DNA from: Prosapia bicincta
Lineage: Eukaryota > Arthropoda > Insecta > Hemiptera > Cercopidae
Assembly: GCA_036971475.1 (NCBI GenBank)
Contig: JBAIZL010000005.1
Coordinates: 172,130,386-172,194,385, forward strand
DNA: 64,000 bases
Direction: 5' to 3'
The position numbers and the translations under genes were made by a program. Shown in pieces: positions 40,096-51,188 of this stretch; the stretch's first letter is position 1; every line of letters begins with the position of its first letter. The notes beneath the pieces were generated by a model that was given only the letters and a program-made list of their open reading frames with translations, made no database searches and had not been told where the DNA came from.

Positions 40096-40265
40096 CATCC
40101 TGATGCACTTCCAAGTATTAATTGTTTTGTTGCTGATGATTTTCCAACATCAGATATAACTTTATCAATTAAACCTTTTGCTTCTTTCGAAACATCGTCC
40201 ATAGTTAAATCAGAATTTTCAGCTTCTTTGGAGGTCTTTGATTTTCTATTAAAGGGTGAGGTCAT
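40096..40265 (-). CDS. Fundc1: FUN14 domain-containing protein, coding exon 1
   Basis: First coding exon of a FUNDC1-family protein, an integral mitochondrial outer-membrane protein; in vertebrates this family acts as a mitophagy receptor. ATG is at 40265; the codon two before it is TGA in frame, which fixes this start. The exon encodes 56 residues plus two bases, starting MTSPFNRKSK, with an acidic to basic soluble N-terminus and then the start of the first hydrophobic segment (LILGSASGW, W57 completed by the next exon). The donor is TG|gtaaat at 40096/40095. A good acceptor (ttcttgcag) ends at 40302 on this strand, so a 5' UTR exon probably begins at 40301 and is spliced from further upstream. 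No Y-x-x-L LC3-interacting motif of the vertebrate type is visible in this N-terminus, so a mitophagy role should not be assumed. Confidence 0.88.
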
Positions 40266-40833
40266 TTTTCAGGATATTACTATGTAGGTTATGTTTTTAC
40301 TCTGCAAGAAAAACGGAGTATGAGTAATATTCTATTTTATCAAGTTACTTCAGCATAAATGTTTTCTTTAATAATTGGAATAAAAAATATTCTGTATGTT
40401 TTAGAAACTGAATAAAATAAAATATTATTTTTTAAATCTTTTAATATAAATAATTAATTCTCTACCCTTTATCCAAATTTGAGCGATTCTTAAAACTATC
40501 CTTTTTTTCATAAAATACCAATCAGGTGAATAAGAATTAATTAAAGACACAGACAGCTGTCAATAAGAGAATATAAACATCTGATTACTAATACAATGAA
40601 AGATAACTTTTAGTTAGAAGATTTTCTCCACAGGATCGTGATGCACAAATAATACTAATACTGTATTTCTTCTTAATATTATTTCACGATAGATTAACTA
40701 CACATGAACTATTCTCACTGTTTAGCTTTATTTTTTAGTACTACAATTAAGTTAGTGTTCAATTCAATGTTTCCACATAATGTCTTCTAATATCATTTTG
40801 TTAATACTGATTTTAAAACACTTAATAATTTAT

Positions 40834-41400
40834 GAATTTTGTAGTCCATTACGTTCAGTGAATCTTAATTAATCACTTTAACAATAGTTTATGACTATCC
40901 GAACTTTAAATTTTGTAAATTTGTGAAAACTTACTGAGATAGAACGTTTTTGATCACTATGTGGCGATCTTCATCAGTGTCTTCTGTTTGAAGATGTCGG
41001 GTCAAGCGGCGACGGTTTTAAAGGCAGATTTTCGATAGTATCAAAGAGTATGTGTGATTTGTATTGTGTTTGTTCGTTTAATATGTTTGTACTTTGTGTC
41101 TTTGTGTGTCTGTAAATTTCATATTGTTCTAGTGTGTTGAGATGTGGTCATTTTTTGTTGATGTGTAGGATTTCTAGGTTATGGTAAATGTCTGTGTATT
41201 TGTGTCCTGTTTTTTTTTTTATGTGATTGTAAAATGTTGAGTTGGTGTTCTGTTTGTGTTCCTCGACTCTTTGTTTAAAGCTGCGACCTGTTTGTCCAAT
41301 GTAGAATTCGTTACATTTGTCGCAGTTTAGTTTGTATATGCCTGGTGCTTGTAGTTTATCTTTGTTGTTGGTATCGTGTTATATTTCGTATTGTAACTTA
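40834..41400 (-). mobile_element. Penelope-like element family I, 5'-truncated, minus orientation
   Basis: Minus strand encodes APGIYKLNCDKCNEFYIGQT, GRSFKQRVEEHKQNTNSTFY, a TGHKYTDIYHNLEILHINKK segment and NEQTQYKSHILFDTIE, i.e. a GIY-YIG domain and tail with one stop and a T-rich slippage site near 41212-41220. The ORF ends at the ribozyme core (40937-40982). The pseudo-LTR runs on to about 40834. Immediately to the right (41395) a plus-oriented copy of the tail starts, making a head-to-head pair. Confidence 0.82.
40937..40982 (-). ncRNA. Hammerhead motif, family I, decayed
   Basis: Minus strand AGACA / CTGATGA / A / GATCGC-CACATA-GTGATC / AAAA for GAAA / ACGTT / C / TATCT. G12 mutated; likely inactive. 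Confidence 0.7.
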
Positions 41401-41695
41401 ATATACAAATCACACATACTCTTTGATTGTATCAAAAACCTGCCTTTAAAACTGTCACCGCTTGACCCGACACCTCCAAGCAGAAGACACTGATGAAGAT
41501 CGCCCCATAGCGATCGAAAACATTCTGTCTCAGTAAGTTTTCACAAATTTACTAATTTTTAAATATCGAAATCTGGTTGCTGTTCATGACGAGCTGGTTG
41601 TAAATAATAGCAAAAGTGTAATTTATAATTTTTAAGTTTGGATAGTCATAAACTGTTGTTTAAGTGATTAATTAGTAGTTCAGTTTGTTGCAATT
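41395..41695 (+). mobile_element. Penelope-like family I pseudo-LTR, plus orientation
   Basis: Begins inside the coding tail (aatacaaatcacacatactctttg), runs through a canonical hammerhead (41485-41530), then atcgaaatctggttgctg and the pseudo-LTR end tagtcataaac...gtgattaatta. It pairs as an inverted repeat with 40834-41400. Confidence 0.8.
41485..41530 (+). ncRNA. Hammerhead ribozyme motif, family I (C3-G8)
   Basis: AGACA / CTGATGA / A / GATCGC-CCCATA-GCGATC / GAAA / ACATT / C / TGTCT. Stem I 5 bp and stem II 6 bp are perfect; stem III palindrome has one change. The double stop TGATGA of the ORF is the ribozyme core. Confidence 0.8.
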
Positions 41696-41699
41696 GTAA

Positions 41700-42520
41700 T
41701 TATTGACAATACTAATAATTACTTGAAATTTATTGCATACTTTTCCAAAGTTAAGTATAATTAACTAACTTACATTTTCTACAATGTATCTAATAGTGAA
41801 AATAACAATACACAGTGACGCCTTGTAGGCCGTTTCGCGCAATTCTCAAACCAGAGATATATAGCAAAAAAAATAATTTTAATTATCATGTAAGAATTAT
41901 GTACATTGTTATAGATGATTATTCATCATATAATATGATCCATCAATATAAACAATATCAAAAACGTCAGAACCGAAGTGACTGTATGACCGTTCGTTCA
42001 ATCTCAAACCGTCTCGTTTGTCGTGGTTGCAAGGTAATCTGCAACACATAGTGATGTCAATCCTAGTGGAGAAAAAGCTTTCAAAGTTCCAGACAGACTG
42101 AAACAGCTAGGCAGCACCGTAAAGCTCCTTAGGTTGCAGACAAGCTACAACCTCGGCAGTGTTCGGTTAAGATTGGCTCTATCTGAAGAGAAGCATCTCT
42201 GCTCCACTCCAAGTTTGTTGATATTCAGGATTAAGAATGAATTGAGATTGTTCTGTTATCAAATAAACCCATGACTTAATATTGGATGTCTTAAATAAAT
42301 CAAAATAAAATAAAAAATGTCAATATATTCCCTTCAATAGAATAAATCACAAAGTATTAAGTAGTACTACCTATTTTCTCTATAACAGCCCTTCAAGTTA
42401 TTATGATTATGATTTCTTTGCCTTAAGAAAACTAACATTTTAGTATTTCCAACCCAAAGAGGTTTTAGGCCCCAGTCACCACTGATAATACATAAATATT
42501 GTGAATAAACATAATTTATT
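41700..42520. other. Unassigned stretch upstream of the FUN14 gene
   Basis: Contains a locally GC-richer block at 41815-42260 with a short plus ORF (ends KVICNT) and no recognised domain. It could hold the FUN14 5' UTR exon or a transposon remnant; neither is supported by a clear signal. Confidence 0.3.
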
Positions 42521-43385
42521 ATGAGGAAATACTCTGTCAAAAGATTAAAAGTTTTTAAAACTTTTTATAATGTGATAATGTTGTCAACATGCCGAGCAAA
42601 AATATTTTTAAATCATCTTAATTCCATATACTCAAGACTAACATACACCATTGAAACAGAACAAAACAACTTCCTCAATTTCTTGGACCTTACAATTACA
42701 TATACAGACAAACAAATACATAAATTCAACATATACCGTAAACCTACCAATACCAACACTACCATTCACAACTTATCAAACCACCCACACCAACATAAAC
42801 TACCTGCTTACTACACCACGATATATCAATTATAAAAAAAAAAACGTTAGACAAAGAAAAACACTACCAAGAATTAAACAAGATAAAACACACTGCACAA
42901 ACCAATGGATACAACACAACAATGATTGACAAACAATATAACCCCTAAAAAATACACTGAATAACCCAACTCCAAACACACAACACAACAAATCTTTAAT
43001 ATACTCAACAATACCATGCAGATCACTCAAATCCTATAAGGTAAACAACAGGCTTTGTAAATATAATTACAGAATAGCCTTCTCCACAAACATCACCCTC
43101 AACAAACAATTAAAACCCAACAACATAAATAAAGACACATACAAACCCACTGATTTGCAAACTTGTAATTTGTGCCCCAGTCTTTACATAGGCCAAACAG
43201 AGTCTTTTTACACACATTACCAAGAACACATAACAGCACTCAGAAACAAAAACACCCAATCAAGCTTCAGCAAATATCTAATATCCACAAACTATAACTA
43301 CACAAATGTAACATCTAACTTACAAATTCTTCACAAACAATATAAAAATAACCAATGATAAACAATTGAACAATACGAGATATAC

Positions 43386-43661
43386 CAAATACCAAGAGCA
43401 CAGTGGTACATATATTATAACAAAAATACCGGAAAGAACCCTAACACCACAAAAATAACAAATAAAACAAGTTACTTAAGATTAAGATCCCTCTAGTTTG
43501 TAACTTCTTGTTTGCTAGATTGTAATTTTGTAATAAGACCCCCTGATGATGATGACATGGTCATCGAAATGTACATGAGGGTTTAATCTTGAATAACTTG
43601 ATTTATTTGTTATTTTTTATTATTTTTGTGGTATTGGGGTTCTTTCCAGTATTTTCATTGT
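43386..43661 (+). mobile_element. 276-bp hammerhead-bearing insertion (retrozyme-like) with 9-bp duplication
   Basis: A 276-bp unit flanked by GAGATATAC on both sides (43377-43385, 43662-43670). It interrupts a family II Penelope ORF exactly between 'EQY' and 'EIYKHF', which is uninterrupted at 46620-46640. The outer parts are mutually inverted (ataccggaaagaaccct vs aaatactggaaagaacccc, reverse). A hammerhead core lies in the middle (43538-43582). No coding capacity. Confidence 0.85.
43538..43582 (+). ncRNA. Hammerhead ribozyme motif (C3-G8) in the 276-bp insertion
   Basis: ACCCC / CTGATGA / T / GATGAC-ATG-GTCATC / GAAA / ATGTACAT palindrome / GA / GGGT. Core and stem II perfect. The cleavage position reads G with an extra A, unfavourable for cleavage. 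Confidence 0.7.
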
Positions 43662-44444
43662 GAGATATACAAACATTTCAAACTATACTCCACACACATA
43701 CTCAACACCCAATTACACTATAACTAAGATACACTTTTTGACATTATAACCCCCAATACCCTCAAAAATACATTTATTTCCCCACTCTAACCCATAATAT
43801 CTACTAAATTTAAACTATCGACCAAATACATCAAGAAACTTCTATAATATCTATGAGTCAGTTACAGTCTGAGATCATAATGGGACACAGCTCCTGAAAT
43901 AGTAGTCCTCAACAATTTTAAAATAAATGCTCTTTGCCACTTTTGTTGAATATTATGAATGAAAATATTATGGTTGAAAATAATATGAATGAGTATTAAC
44001 ATATTCAAATGAAGTTTTATAGCCTGCTTGTATTATGTGTTGTTTTGAATAACATATAAAAAGTATGATTGTTCAAAATTTTTGTAACGGTTTTCCAGAA
44101 TACTTAAAAACACATAGAACTACAACCTTCCCCTTAACACTACCATTACTTTATAAATGCTAAGTATCTCCCAACATCTTATTATTGTAAAAAAATTACC
44201 AAAAATTACACTTTTAAAAATTAATGGTCAGAATCATTAACTTCCAAAAATTGTAATCGTGCTACACATTACATGACGCAAACCAGTCTTTGATTATACA
44301 TTTTCCTACAACAGAATGAGTGCTTTTTTCAACAATCAGCTATTTCAGGGTTCAATCTCACAAAAATTAATAAAATAATTCTAATTTTTAATATCTCAAT
44401 TGTCGATTCTTTAATCTAGATATCAGACAACTAAACCTGGTGGT

Positions 44445-44858
44445 GATACTTTGTTATTATACCGACCTCACACCTAGAGGGAGGGTAGGATATTATTGTA
44501 CAATTTTATACAACATTACTATTTACCTATATTAAAATATACATGTCTAGTATCCAGTTAAGATAGATTTAGGTGTAATTTAAATCAACATTACTATATA
44601 ATTATATTAAAATATATCTATGAAGTATCCAGTTAGGATACATTTGGTTGTAAGAAATGTAAAAGTTTAATGTAAAGGTTTACTAATGTAACTAAAAACA
44701 CTTGTAAATATGTTATGAATATGTAAAAATGTAAAGCAGTTTTTAGTTAAAAACTAGTAGTTCATGTGAAGATGAAATCAGCAAATATTTATTTATATTT
44801 TCATTTTGTAATATCCTATATTCCTTATAGTTGTGAGGTCGGTATAATACCAAAGTAC
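44445..44858. mobile_element. Foldback/MITE element Y with 9-bp target duplication
   Basis: The 414-bp element has inverted ends G(A)TACTTTG and TATTATACCGACC, flanked by perfect 9-bp direct repeats CCTGGTGGT (44436-44444 and 44859-44867). Inside are one to two diverged 75-bp units (agtatccagttaggata) and a small Penelope-family scrap (44750-44790). A 9-bp duplication suggests a Mutator-, Foldback- or similar transposase. Confidence 0.82.
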
Positions 44859-45437
44859 CCTGGTGGTTACCTACTAAAATTTCGAAAAAATATATTTTGG
44901 TATTTTCACCAAAGTATTTAAAATCACAATATCTACAATCATAAGATAAACATCAATAGCTATTTCTCCTAGAATAAGAAACTGCAAGCCTATAAGGAAT
45001 TTGCTGTGATCCTATTGTGCGAACCATTCAAAGGAGAGAGTTTTCATCAAAGTTGTGGTCATACTCATACTCCTGGTTGTCAAGACTATCACTAGAATAG
45101 TTCTCGTCTGTATCAAGATTACTATTGTTTTGTGTAACATTATGAGACCCTGATTCTATATCCATTATATAAAACACAAATCATTAAACATTTGTAGAAC
45201 AGAATACACTATAGCAAACCTTACCACACCACTTAATAACTAGAATTCTGCTGTCATGAAACTAATATGAAATCAGTATATAGATTGACCGAACAAATAA
45301 ACATAGCCTCATTTTGATACTACAGAACTATGTGGTAAACATAAGGGTTAGAATAATCAAATTCCTTGGTTTTGCCTGTACAACTTTAAAACACAGGTGA
45401 CATTATTCTGCAACAACTGCAGCAGTAAGTATGTTAA

Positions 45438-45480
45438 TCATAACATTTTCTTGACAACCCTGTTGCCTTCATCAGTTATA
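45438..45480 (-). ncRNA. Hammerhead-like motif (C3-G8), slightly irregular
   Basis: Minus strand CTGATGA (45475-45469) / A / GGCAAC-AGG-GTTGTC / AA / GAAA. Stem II is perfect, but two extra A precede GAAA and stem III is not palindromic. Confidence 0.5.
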
Positions 45481-45574
45481 AATCCAAACTGAGTATGACC
45501 AACTCAAACAATGTTCAAGTTCAATGAAAATGATTGTCATAGTAATTACCAGAGTAACAATTGCAAACTATTAA

Positions 45575-45725
45575 CTTACTTGCTGACAAGTTTCAAAACA
45601 TTCATTTCATTGACAAAGCTAATTCACTACTCAGTACTTAGCTACTAGTAGCATTCAGAATAGCCAGTTAGCTTTGTCAAAGAAACAAATGTTTTGAAAA
45701 ATGTCAGCAAATTTGTTTATAGTTT
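45575..45725. mobile_element. Penelope-like family IV foldback, small
   Basis: Left arm gctgacaagtttcaaaaca...gacaaagctaa (45582-45623) and right arm ttagctttgtcaaagaaac...aaaatgtcagc (45665-45708), each a complete hammerhead-like block in opposite orientation, separated by about 40 bp. Confidence 0.72.
45582..45619 (-). ncRNA. Hammerhead-like motif, family IV
   Basis: Minus strand GCT / TTGTCAA / T / GAAAT-GAAT-GTTTT / GAAA / CTTG / TC / AGC. Of the family IV copies this core is closest to family II (TTGTCAAT vs TTGACAAT). Confidence 0.42.
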
Positions 45726-46009
45726 TCAATTAGTTACTCAAATAATTACAATACTATGATTTATTCAGTGAATTTAAGATGTTACAACAAACAAATTTAA
45801 TAAATTCAAAATTTTAGGTCTCAAATAAAAAAAATTAAAATTAAAAAAAATATATTCAAAAAGTTCAAATATATAATAATTAATTTAACATATTGAGAAA
45901 CATAAACAAGATATATAAAACAATAAAAATTCAAAATATTTAATAATTAGTCTATGTTAAAATACTTGAATATTTTATGTAAATACTTCTTGAACTAAAA
46001 TTTTATATT

Positions 46010-46200
46010 TATTGATTACATCTTCACGTGAGCTACTAGTTTTCACTAAAACACTTGTAAATATTTTAACTTGAATATAGTAGCACTTACGTATATTTGT
46101 TAAGGACGGCAGTTTTGGGAGATTTGTCTCATTGTCAACCAGACCGTAACTGTTCTCAAGGTTTTCGTAGGTTAGAATGTTAGGGTGGGGGTTCTCGAGA
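46010..46200 (-). mobile_element. Penelope-like family II pseudo-LTR, minus orientation
   Basis: Minus copy reading ENLENSYGLVDNE then the decayed hammerhead-like block, cttgttaaggac...agtagcac and the end agtagctcacgtgaagatg. It lies just left of, and inverted to, the plus-oriented family II element, so the pair is head-to-head. Confidence 0.8.
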
Positions 46201-46269
46201 ACACAAAAAGAAATACACATCACAACAAACCCATAAAATACTTAACATTACTATACAGATAAACCAAAA

Positions 46270-46870
46270 CCCACAATCTAACCAATACACTTCGAAAATA
46301 CAATTACAAAATAGCCTACTCCATATACAACACTCTCAGTAAACAATTTAAAACCAACAACAAAATCAACAACATTTACAACGCCGCTGGAGTTTACATA
46401 CTGGCTTACAGTTCGTGCCCCAGTTTTTACATAGGCCGAACAGGAAGGTCTTTTTACACACGCTACCAAGAACATATGAACGCAATAACAAACAATAATT
46501 TCCAATCAAACTATGCCGAACACCTCATGTTCACAAAACATGACTACATAGACATAACATTTAACTTACAAATTCTTCTTAAACAATACAGAAATAACCA
46601 AAGTAACACAACCGAACAATACGAAATATACAAACATTTCAAACTACACCCTACACACATACTCAACACCCAATTACATTATAACTCACACACACTTTTT
46701 GACATCATAACTCCTAATGCTCAATAAGTACACCCCTACAGTAACCTACGAAAACCTTGAAATAAGTTATGGTTTGAGTTAACAATGGGACACATCTCTC
46801 GAAACGGCCGTCCACAACAAATATAAGTAAGTGCTACTATAGGCAAGTTGTAAAATATTTCCAAGTGTTT
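46270..46870 (+). mobile_element. Penelope-like element family II, 5'-truncated
   Basis: Frame open from about 46297 to the TAA at 46727 with no interruption: KYNYKIAYSIYNTLSKQF, AAGVYILAYSSCPSFYIGRT (GIY-YIG domain), GRSFYTRYQEHMNA, HDYIDITFNLQILLKQY, TEQYEIYKHFKLHPTHILNT. Of the Penelope coding remnants here this is the best preserved. Lack of the RT and of a start codon means it cannot act alone. The pseudo-LTR with a U3-A8 motif (46775-46816) follows. Confidence 0.85.
46775..46816 (+). ncRNA. Hammerhead-like motif with U3-A8 pair, family II, mildly decayed
   Basis: TGAG / TTAACAA / T / GGGA-CACATC-TCTC / GAAA / CGGCCG / TC / CACA. G5 is A here; otherwise as 8308. Confidence 0.5.
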
Positions 46871-47344
46871 TAGTAGAATTTTATAAATAAAATCTTAGAG
46901 GCAGACCATTAACAAAACTCTATGTCAATAGCCTAAATTGTGTTTAAGCTTGTTTCAAGTTTACCTAATAATCTAATTCTTTACTGCACTAAACTATCAG
47001 CAGAAAAAAACAGCTGGAGTTCTAAGGGAAAAGAATTGTGGTGGGGTTCTAATTCGTTATTTACTGACATCTTGATGTTAGTTGATACCAACAATTTCCC
47101 AAGTTTCTAACACCCTTTATTTTTTTAATCATTTTACAATAGTTTAGTACCATTTTATCCTGAAGAAATGCTAGTTATTGAGGCAGTCCTTGTCAATGGT
47201 CTATTTTCCCCTCAAGTGGGAGAAATGCTCATTATCTCTAGTTTTTATATTTTTCAGATTTGACCTATAAATTTTTTATTAAAAACCTTACATTCGATTA
47301 CTCTATAATTAAAAATTGCTAGAGTAAAAATTGGTAACTACTGT

Positions 47345-47490
47345 GGAGAGGCTTTGCTTTGTAAAAGGAACGATTGATTCGAAACACGTCAGCAAGTAAG
47401 CCCTATGTATTCACTTAGTTAAGTAATTTTTAATTATAGTTTAAACAGTGAATTCGAGGTGATTACATCAAGCAACTTACATCCAAAGTA
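47345..47490 (+). mobile_element. Penelope-like family IV pseudo-LTR, solo
   Basis: Plus copy: ggctttgctttgtaaaaggaa, gaaacacgtcagcaagtaag, attcacttagttaagtaa, ending gaggtgattacatcaagcaa. It contains the block at 47356-47393 with weak stem II. Confidence 0.7.
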
Positions 47491-48050
47491 ATTAATCTCC
47501 AATTTATCATCTCTGGCTCTTCAGTCTTTAGGAGAACCTAACATCTAATCTAAATTTCTTTATGATGTCCTAACAATCTTTTGCTTGAAGCAATTTGTTT
47601 CAACCAAATGTTAAAATGTAAGTGATTATTTTAAATGTAAGTGATGTAATCATCAGTGAAATTATTTTTTTCACATGGCACTGAAAATAGTAATTACATA
47701 AACTGTAGGTTTGAAGATGGACAGTAGCCAAAATGGTAATTTGTTTTATTTATAAACAAGTTGAGCCTGTTATCCTTTCGATTTGTAATTAATTGAAGTG
47801 TTTATATGCATATGACACAAATAATCTGTTGACATTTTGCTTTTGAATTGTGTTGTACAAATTATCGATGTGTTCTATTACATCATAGTAAAAGTTTTAA
47901 AAACTCTTCCTTTTGAAGTGAAGTTTTCAATCCAAAAGTAGCTCTGCATTGGTATCATCTCAGCTACTCTCATTTTCTATTGTCAGAAACATGTGATTAA
48001 TTTGTAATATAACATGTAATATATCCCATGTTAGTACAGCTAACAACTAG

Positions 48051-48268
48051 TAAAGTTGCTTGATGTAATCATCTTGAATTCACTGACTAAACTAATTTTA
48101 AAAATACTTAACTAAGTGAATACATAATTGCTTACTTGCTGACATAAGTAGCAACATGAGTACATCGACATGAGTAGAGGGTTAGCTTCGTTAAAGGAAC
48201 GAATGTTTTGAGACGAGTCAGCAAGTAAGCCATTACGTATTCACTTAGTTAAGTATTTTTAAAATTAG
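48051..48268. mobile_element. Penelope-like family IV foldback
   Basis: Left arm (agttgcttgatgtaatc ... ttgcttacttgctgac, 48057-48143) and right arm (gtcagcaagtaagcc ... ttaagtatttttaaaa) are inverted copies. The right arm carries the full hammerhead-like block (48185-48222) while the left arm stops at the equivalent of its cleavage site. Confidence 0.8.
48185..48222 (+). ncRNA. Hammerhead-like motif, family IV
   Basis: GCT / TCGTTAA / A / GGAAC-GAAT-GTTTT / GAGA / CGAG / TC / AGC. Sister copies (14139-14176, 47356-47393, 45582-45619 minus) read GAAA here. Position 3 T and 8 A in all; stem III is not palindromic. Confidence 0.42.
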
Positions 48269-49938
48269 TAGCAACTAATGCTTGGAAGCTACATCATGTT
48301 AAAAAAGAGGTTGGTATTCTTTTATTACAAATTTAACACTGTGCATAGCTTAGTTTTAAGTATGAAAAAAATCAACAAAAACCCACTAATGTTGGCAAAA
48401 AACAGCCAATTTTATGTTTTACTAGTAAGGATTTTTTAATAACTAAATTTAATTGAAGAGCATAACATTGTATATGTTAACCATTCGGATTTTTAGTTTC
48501 TAAGAACCTCTCTGATGACCACTTATTACAGTTGCTCACTATGCGCCTGAGCAGTTTCTGATCAAGTCTAAAAGGATCCAAAAAAGCTTTTATAATTTCA
48601 GAAATTTCACTAGCTGTACAGATCGTAGACATCTAGAAAGATAACAATTTTTCTACAGGTTTACAATGTTTGAAAAAAATTGCAAAATAATTATGATTTA
48701 GCTGTCACCAGATATATCATCTTGACTAAAATCAAAATCTGTATTACTTATGTCATTTTATATTTCATCCATTTACACATCCATACAATATAAAAGTTAA
48801 TTTTTCTATGAAATGTGTATTTGAAGGTTGAGGAACTCGTTAGATTATATTCCAATTCATTCCAGATTGCCTATCATTCACAACAAATCTAAGATGCTAC
48901 TACAATTAAATAAAGAATCTATCTCAGTATGACCTCTTAAGGAAAGTTTACAAATACTGCACAACTTTAAATAGGTTATTACTCTACCAAGAAAGGGTCT
49001 GGTTTTGGATATCTGTAATTTTTTTTTTTATTAAGCATCAAACAGCTGAGTCAATTTGGTGTTGCAATATTTATTATTCTTAAAATTATCTATTTTAACA
49101 CAATTTCCAAATGAAATGAACATTTCATGTTTTCTAATTTGTTTACTTAAATGTGTAAAGTTGGTACATTCCGCCTTTGTCTACACATGTTCACTCCCAC
49201 TATTGAGCAGTAAACAATAAAAACAAAATAAGTTTTCAATTTCTTTAGTAACCGTTACCCAAGACATTTTGTGAGCCAACTAAATTATAAAATGGTGTTT
49301 TGAATAAATTATCCTCTTTATTCATGGTGATTAACTAATATAAAACATGTAATATTAAAATAAATAAAACAATAAGAATAATATTATTGTGTTATTGGAT
49401 AATATTTAATAATCATCATATAAAAGTAAAGTACGTAGCAACACATAGACAGTTTACAAGCACAATGCCAGGGGTAGTTTACTTGTTAAACCTGGCTTAT
49501 TTGTAACAAAGAAATTGCTTAGCATCAACGGGGGTTGAATGAACTCAACCTGACAGTATGCAATGTTAATCGTATTTGAGATTTAAGGGTCTTCTACGCA
49601 ACAACAGCAAAATATGTCATGAAGGAATGAGGTGAGGTTTTATAAATTTTTATTCATCCAATTTGCATTTCTGTATACATAAATTGTTCAACTTATGAAA
49701 TGAATAATAATTTCATATTGAACTAATTTATTAAAATAAAATTTCAAACTCTGTAATTAGATATGAATTTTTATATTTTAGAAATTTTTTTTACAAACAA
49801 CAATAAGATTTTGTTTGTTTAAATTTGGAAAATTTCATACAAATAATTTTCTATAATACTGATTTGTTACTAGTTGCAGTAAGTTCTTACAGATAGCGCT
49901 TTAATCTCTATTTTGTATAAACTTCACTAGTATTTTAC

Positions 49939-50503
49939 GCTAGACCTTCCCCAGCTAGGATCTTCCATCAACGCGCAAGCGCGTGACGTCACAGTTGAGA
50001 AGCGATGTAGGGTTTACTGCAACAGTGGGGGAAGTAGTATACTTCGTAGGTATACTTTAATAAAGGTAGATAGTAATTCTGAATAAAATTATTACCAAAT
50101 CTATCCTGACTGGATACTTCGTAGGTATATTTTAATGTAGGTATAAAAGGAAGAAAACTCACTATGTAAAAATTAAATTTAACTTTGCCATTTTTATTCA
50201 AAAGACATTTATAATTTTTTTATAATACCTAACCTAACCTATCACAACAAATAAGATTCATTAAAACTAGATGCTTTAAGAAAAAAATTAAAATAGAATT
50301 TTCTGAATTTTAACCCGAAACTTACGATTAGTAAGCTTGTACCTTACCCATTAGGCCACGAGGTTCTACTGTTAACATTGATACTGTTTCTCTTATTACA
50401 TTGTGGCTCATCGCTCCCCCTACATTCTCTCCCCACTCAAGGAACCGAGCTGAAGGTTGCGCATGCGCGCGGATGGTAGATCCTAGCTGGCTAAGGTCTA
50501 GTG
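49939..50503. mobile_element. Element Z copy 1 (8-bp target duplication)
   Basis: The 565-bp element has inverted ends CTAGACCTTCC and GATCTTCCATCAACGCGC. Target duplication TATTTTAC at 49931-49938 and 50504-50511. It carries one and a half 75-bp minisatellite units and, on the minus strand, a tRNA-like stretch (50316-50376) with A-box and decayed B-box. Non-coding. Confidence 0.85.
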
Positions 50504-50566
50504 TATTTTACTGGATTATAGCTATTCATTCATAAACTGGCGCGCGATCGATCGATAGAAAACAAC

Positions 50567-51188
50567 ACTAGACCTTCCCCAGCTAGGATCTTCCATCAAC
50601 GCGCAAACCTTCATCTCGGTTCCTTGAGTGGGGAGAGAATGTAGGGGGCTATGAGCCACAATGTAATAAGAGAAACAGTATCAATGATGACAATAGAACC
50701 TCGTGGCCTATTGGGTAAGGTACAAGCTTAGTAATCGTAAGTTTCGGGTTCAAATCCCGAGCTTCAATTTTAATTTTTTTTCTTAAAGCATTCTAGTTTT
50801 AATGAATCTTATTTGTTGTGATAGGCTAGGTTGGGTATTACAAAAAATGTATAAATGTCTTTTGAACAAAAATGGCAAAGTTAAATTTAATTTTTACATA
50901 GTGAGTTTTCTTACTTTATACTTACATTAAAATATACGTACGAAGTATCCAGACAGGATAGATTTGGTAATAATTTTATTCAACATTACTATCTATTTTT
51001 ATTAAAATATAAGTACGCAGGATAGATTTGGTAATAATTTTATTCAACATTGCTATCTATTTTTATTAAAATATATCTACGAAGTATACTACTTCCCCCA
51101 CTGTTGCAGTAAACCCTACATCGCTTCTCCGCTATGACGTCACGCGCATGCGCGTTGATGGAAGATCCTAGCTGGGGAAGGTCTAGTT
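50567..51188. mobile_element. Element Z copy 2, inverted relative to copy 1
   Basis: The 622-bp element has the same ends as copy 1, with target duplication AAAACAAC at 50559-50566 and 51189-51196. The tRNA-like segment (50698-50768) is best preserved here: TGGCC..TTGGGTAAGG (A-box-like) and GGTTCAAATCCC (B-box-like), suggesting capture of a tRNA-derived SINE. Three partial 75-bp units follow. One TIR contains TGACGTCACGCGCATGCGCG. Confidence 0.87.

Larger units (their letters stand above)
42521..43945 (+). mobile_element. Penelope-like element family II, 5'-truncated, with nested insertion
   Basis: Starts in the RT C-terminus (42600-42835: NFLNFLDLTITYTDKQIHKF, IYRKPTNTNTTIHNLSNHPH), passes through shifted frames (HYQELNKIKHTAQTNGYN) to the GIY-YIG domain (43155-43358: CNLCPSLYIGQTESFYTHYQ then EHITALRNK), and after the nested 276-bp insertion resumes with EIYKHFKLYSTHILNTQLHY. 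The end carries a decayed U3-A8 hammerhead-like motif (43874-43923). Dead coding sequence. Confidence 0.83.

Noticed and set aside
42830..43030. Minus-strand ORF rich in Cys and Phe
   Set aside because: Antisense shadow of the degenerate Penelope coding region on the plus strand.
46297..46727. Functional GIY-YIG endonuclease gene
   Set aside because: The frame is open and the GIY and YIG boxes are present, but there is no start codon or reverse transcriptase and it sits in a 5'-truncated element; annotated as a mobile-element remnant.
50698..50768. Functional tRNA gene
   Set aside because: A- and B-box-like sequences are present, but no complete cloverleaf with a normal anticodon loop; it is part of a repeated transposon.
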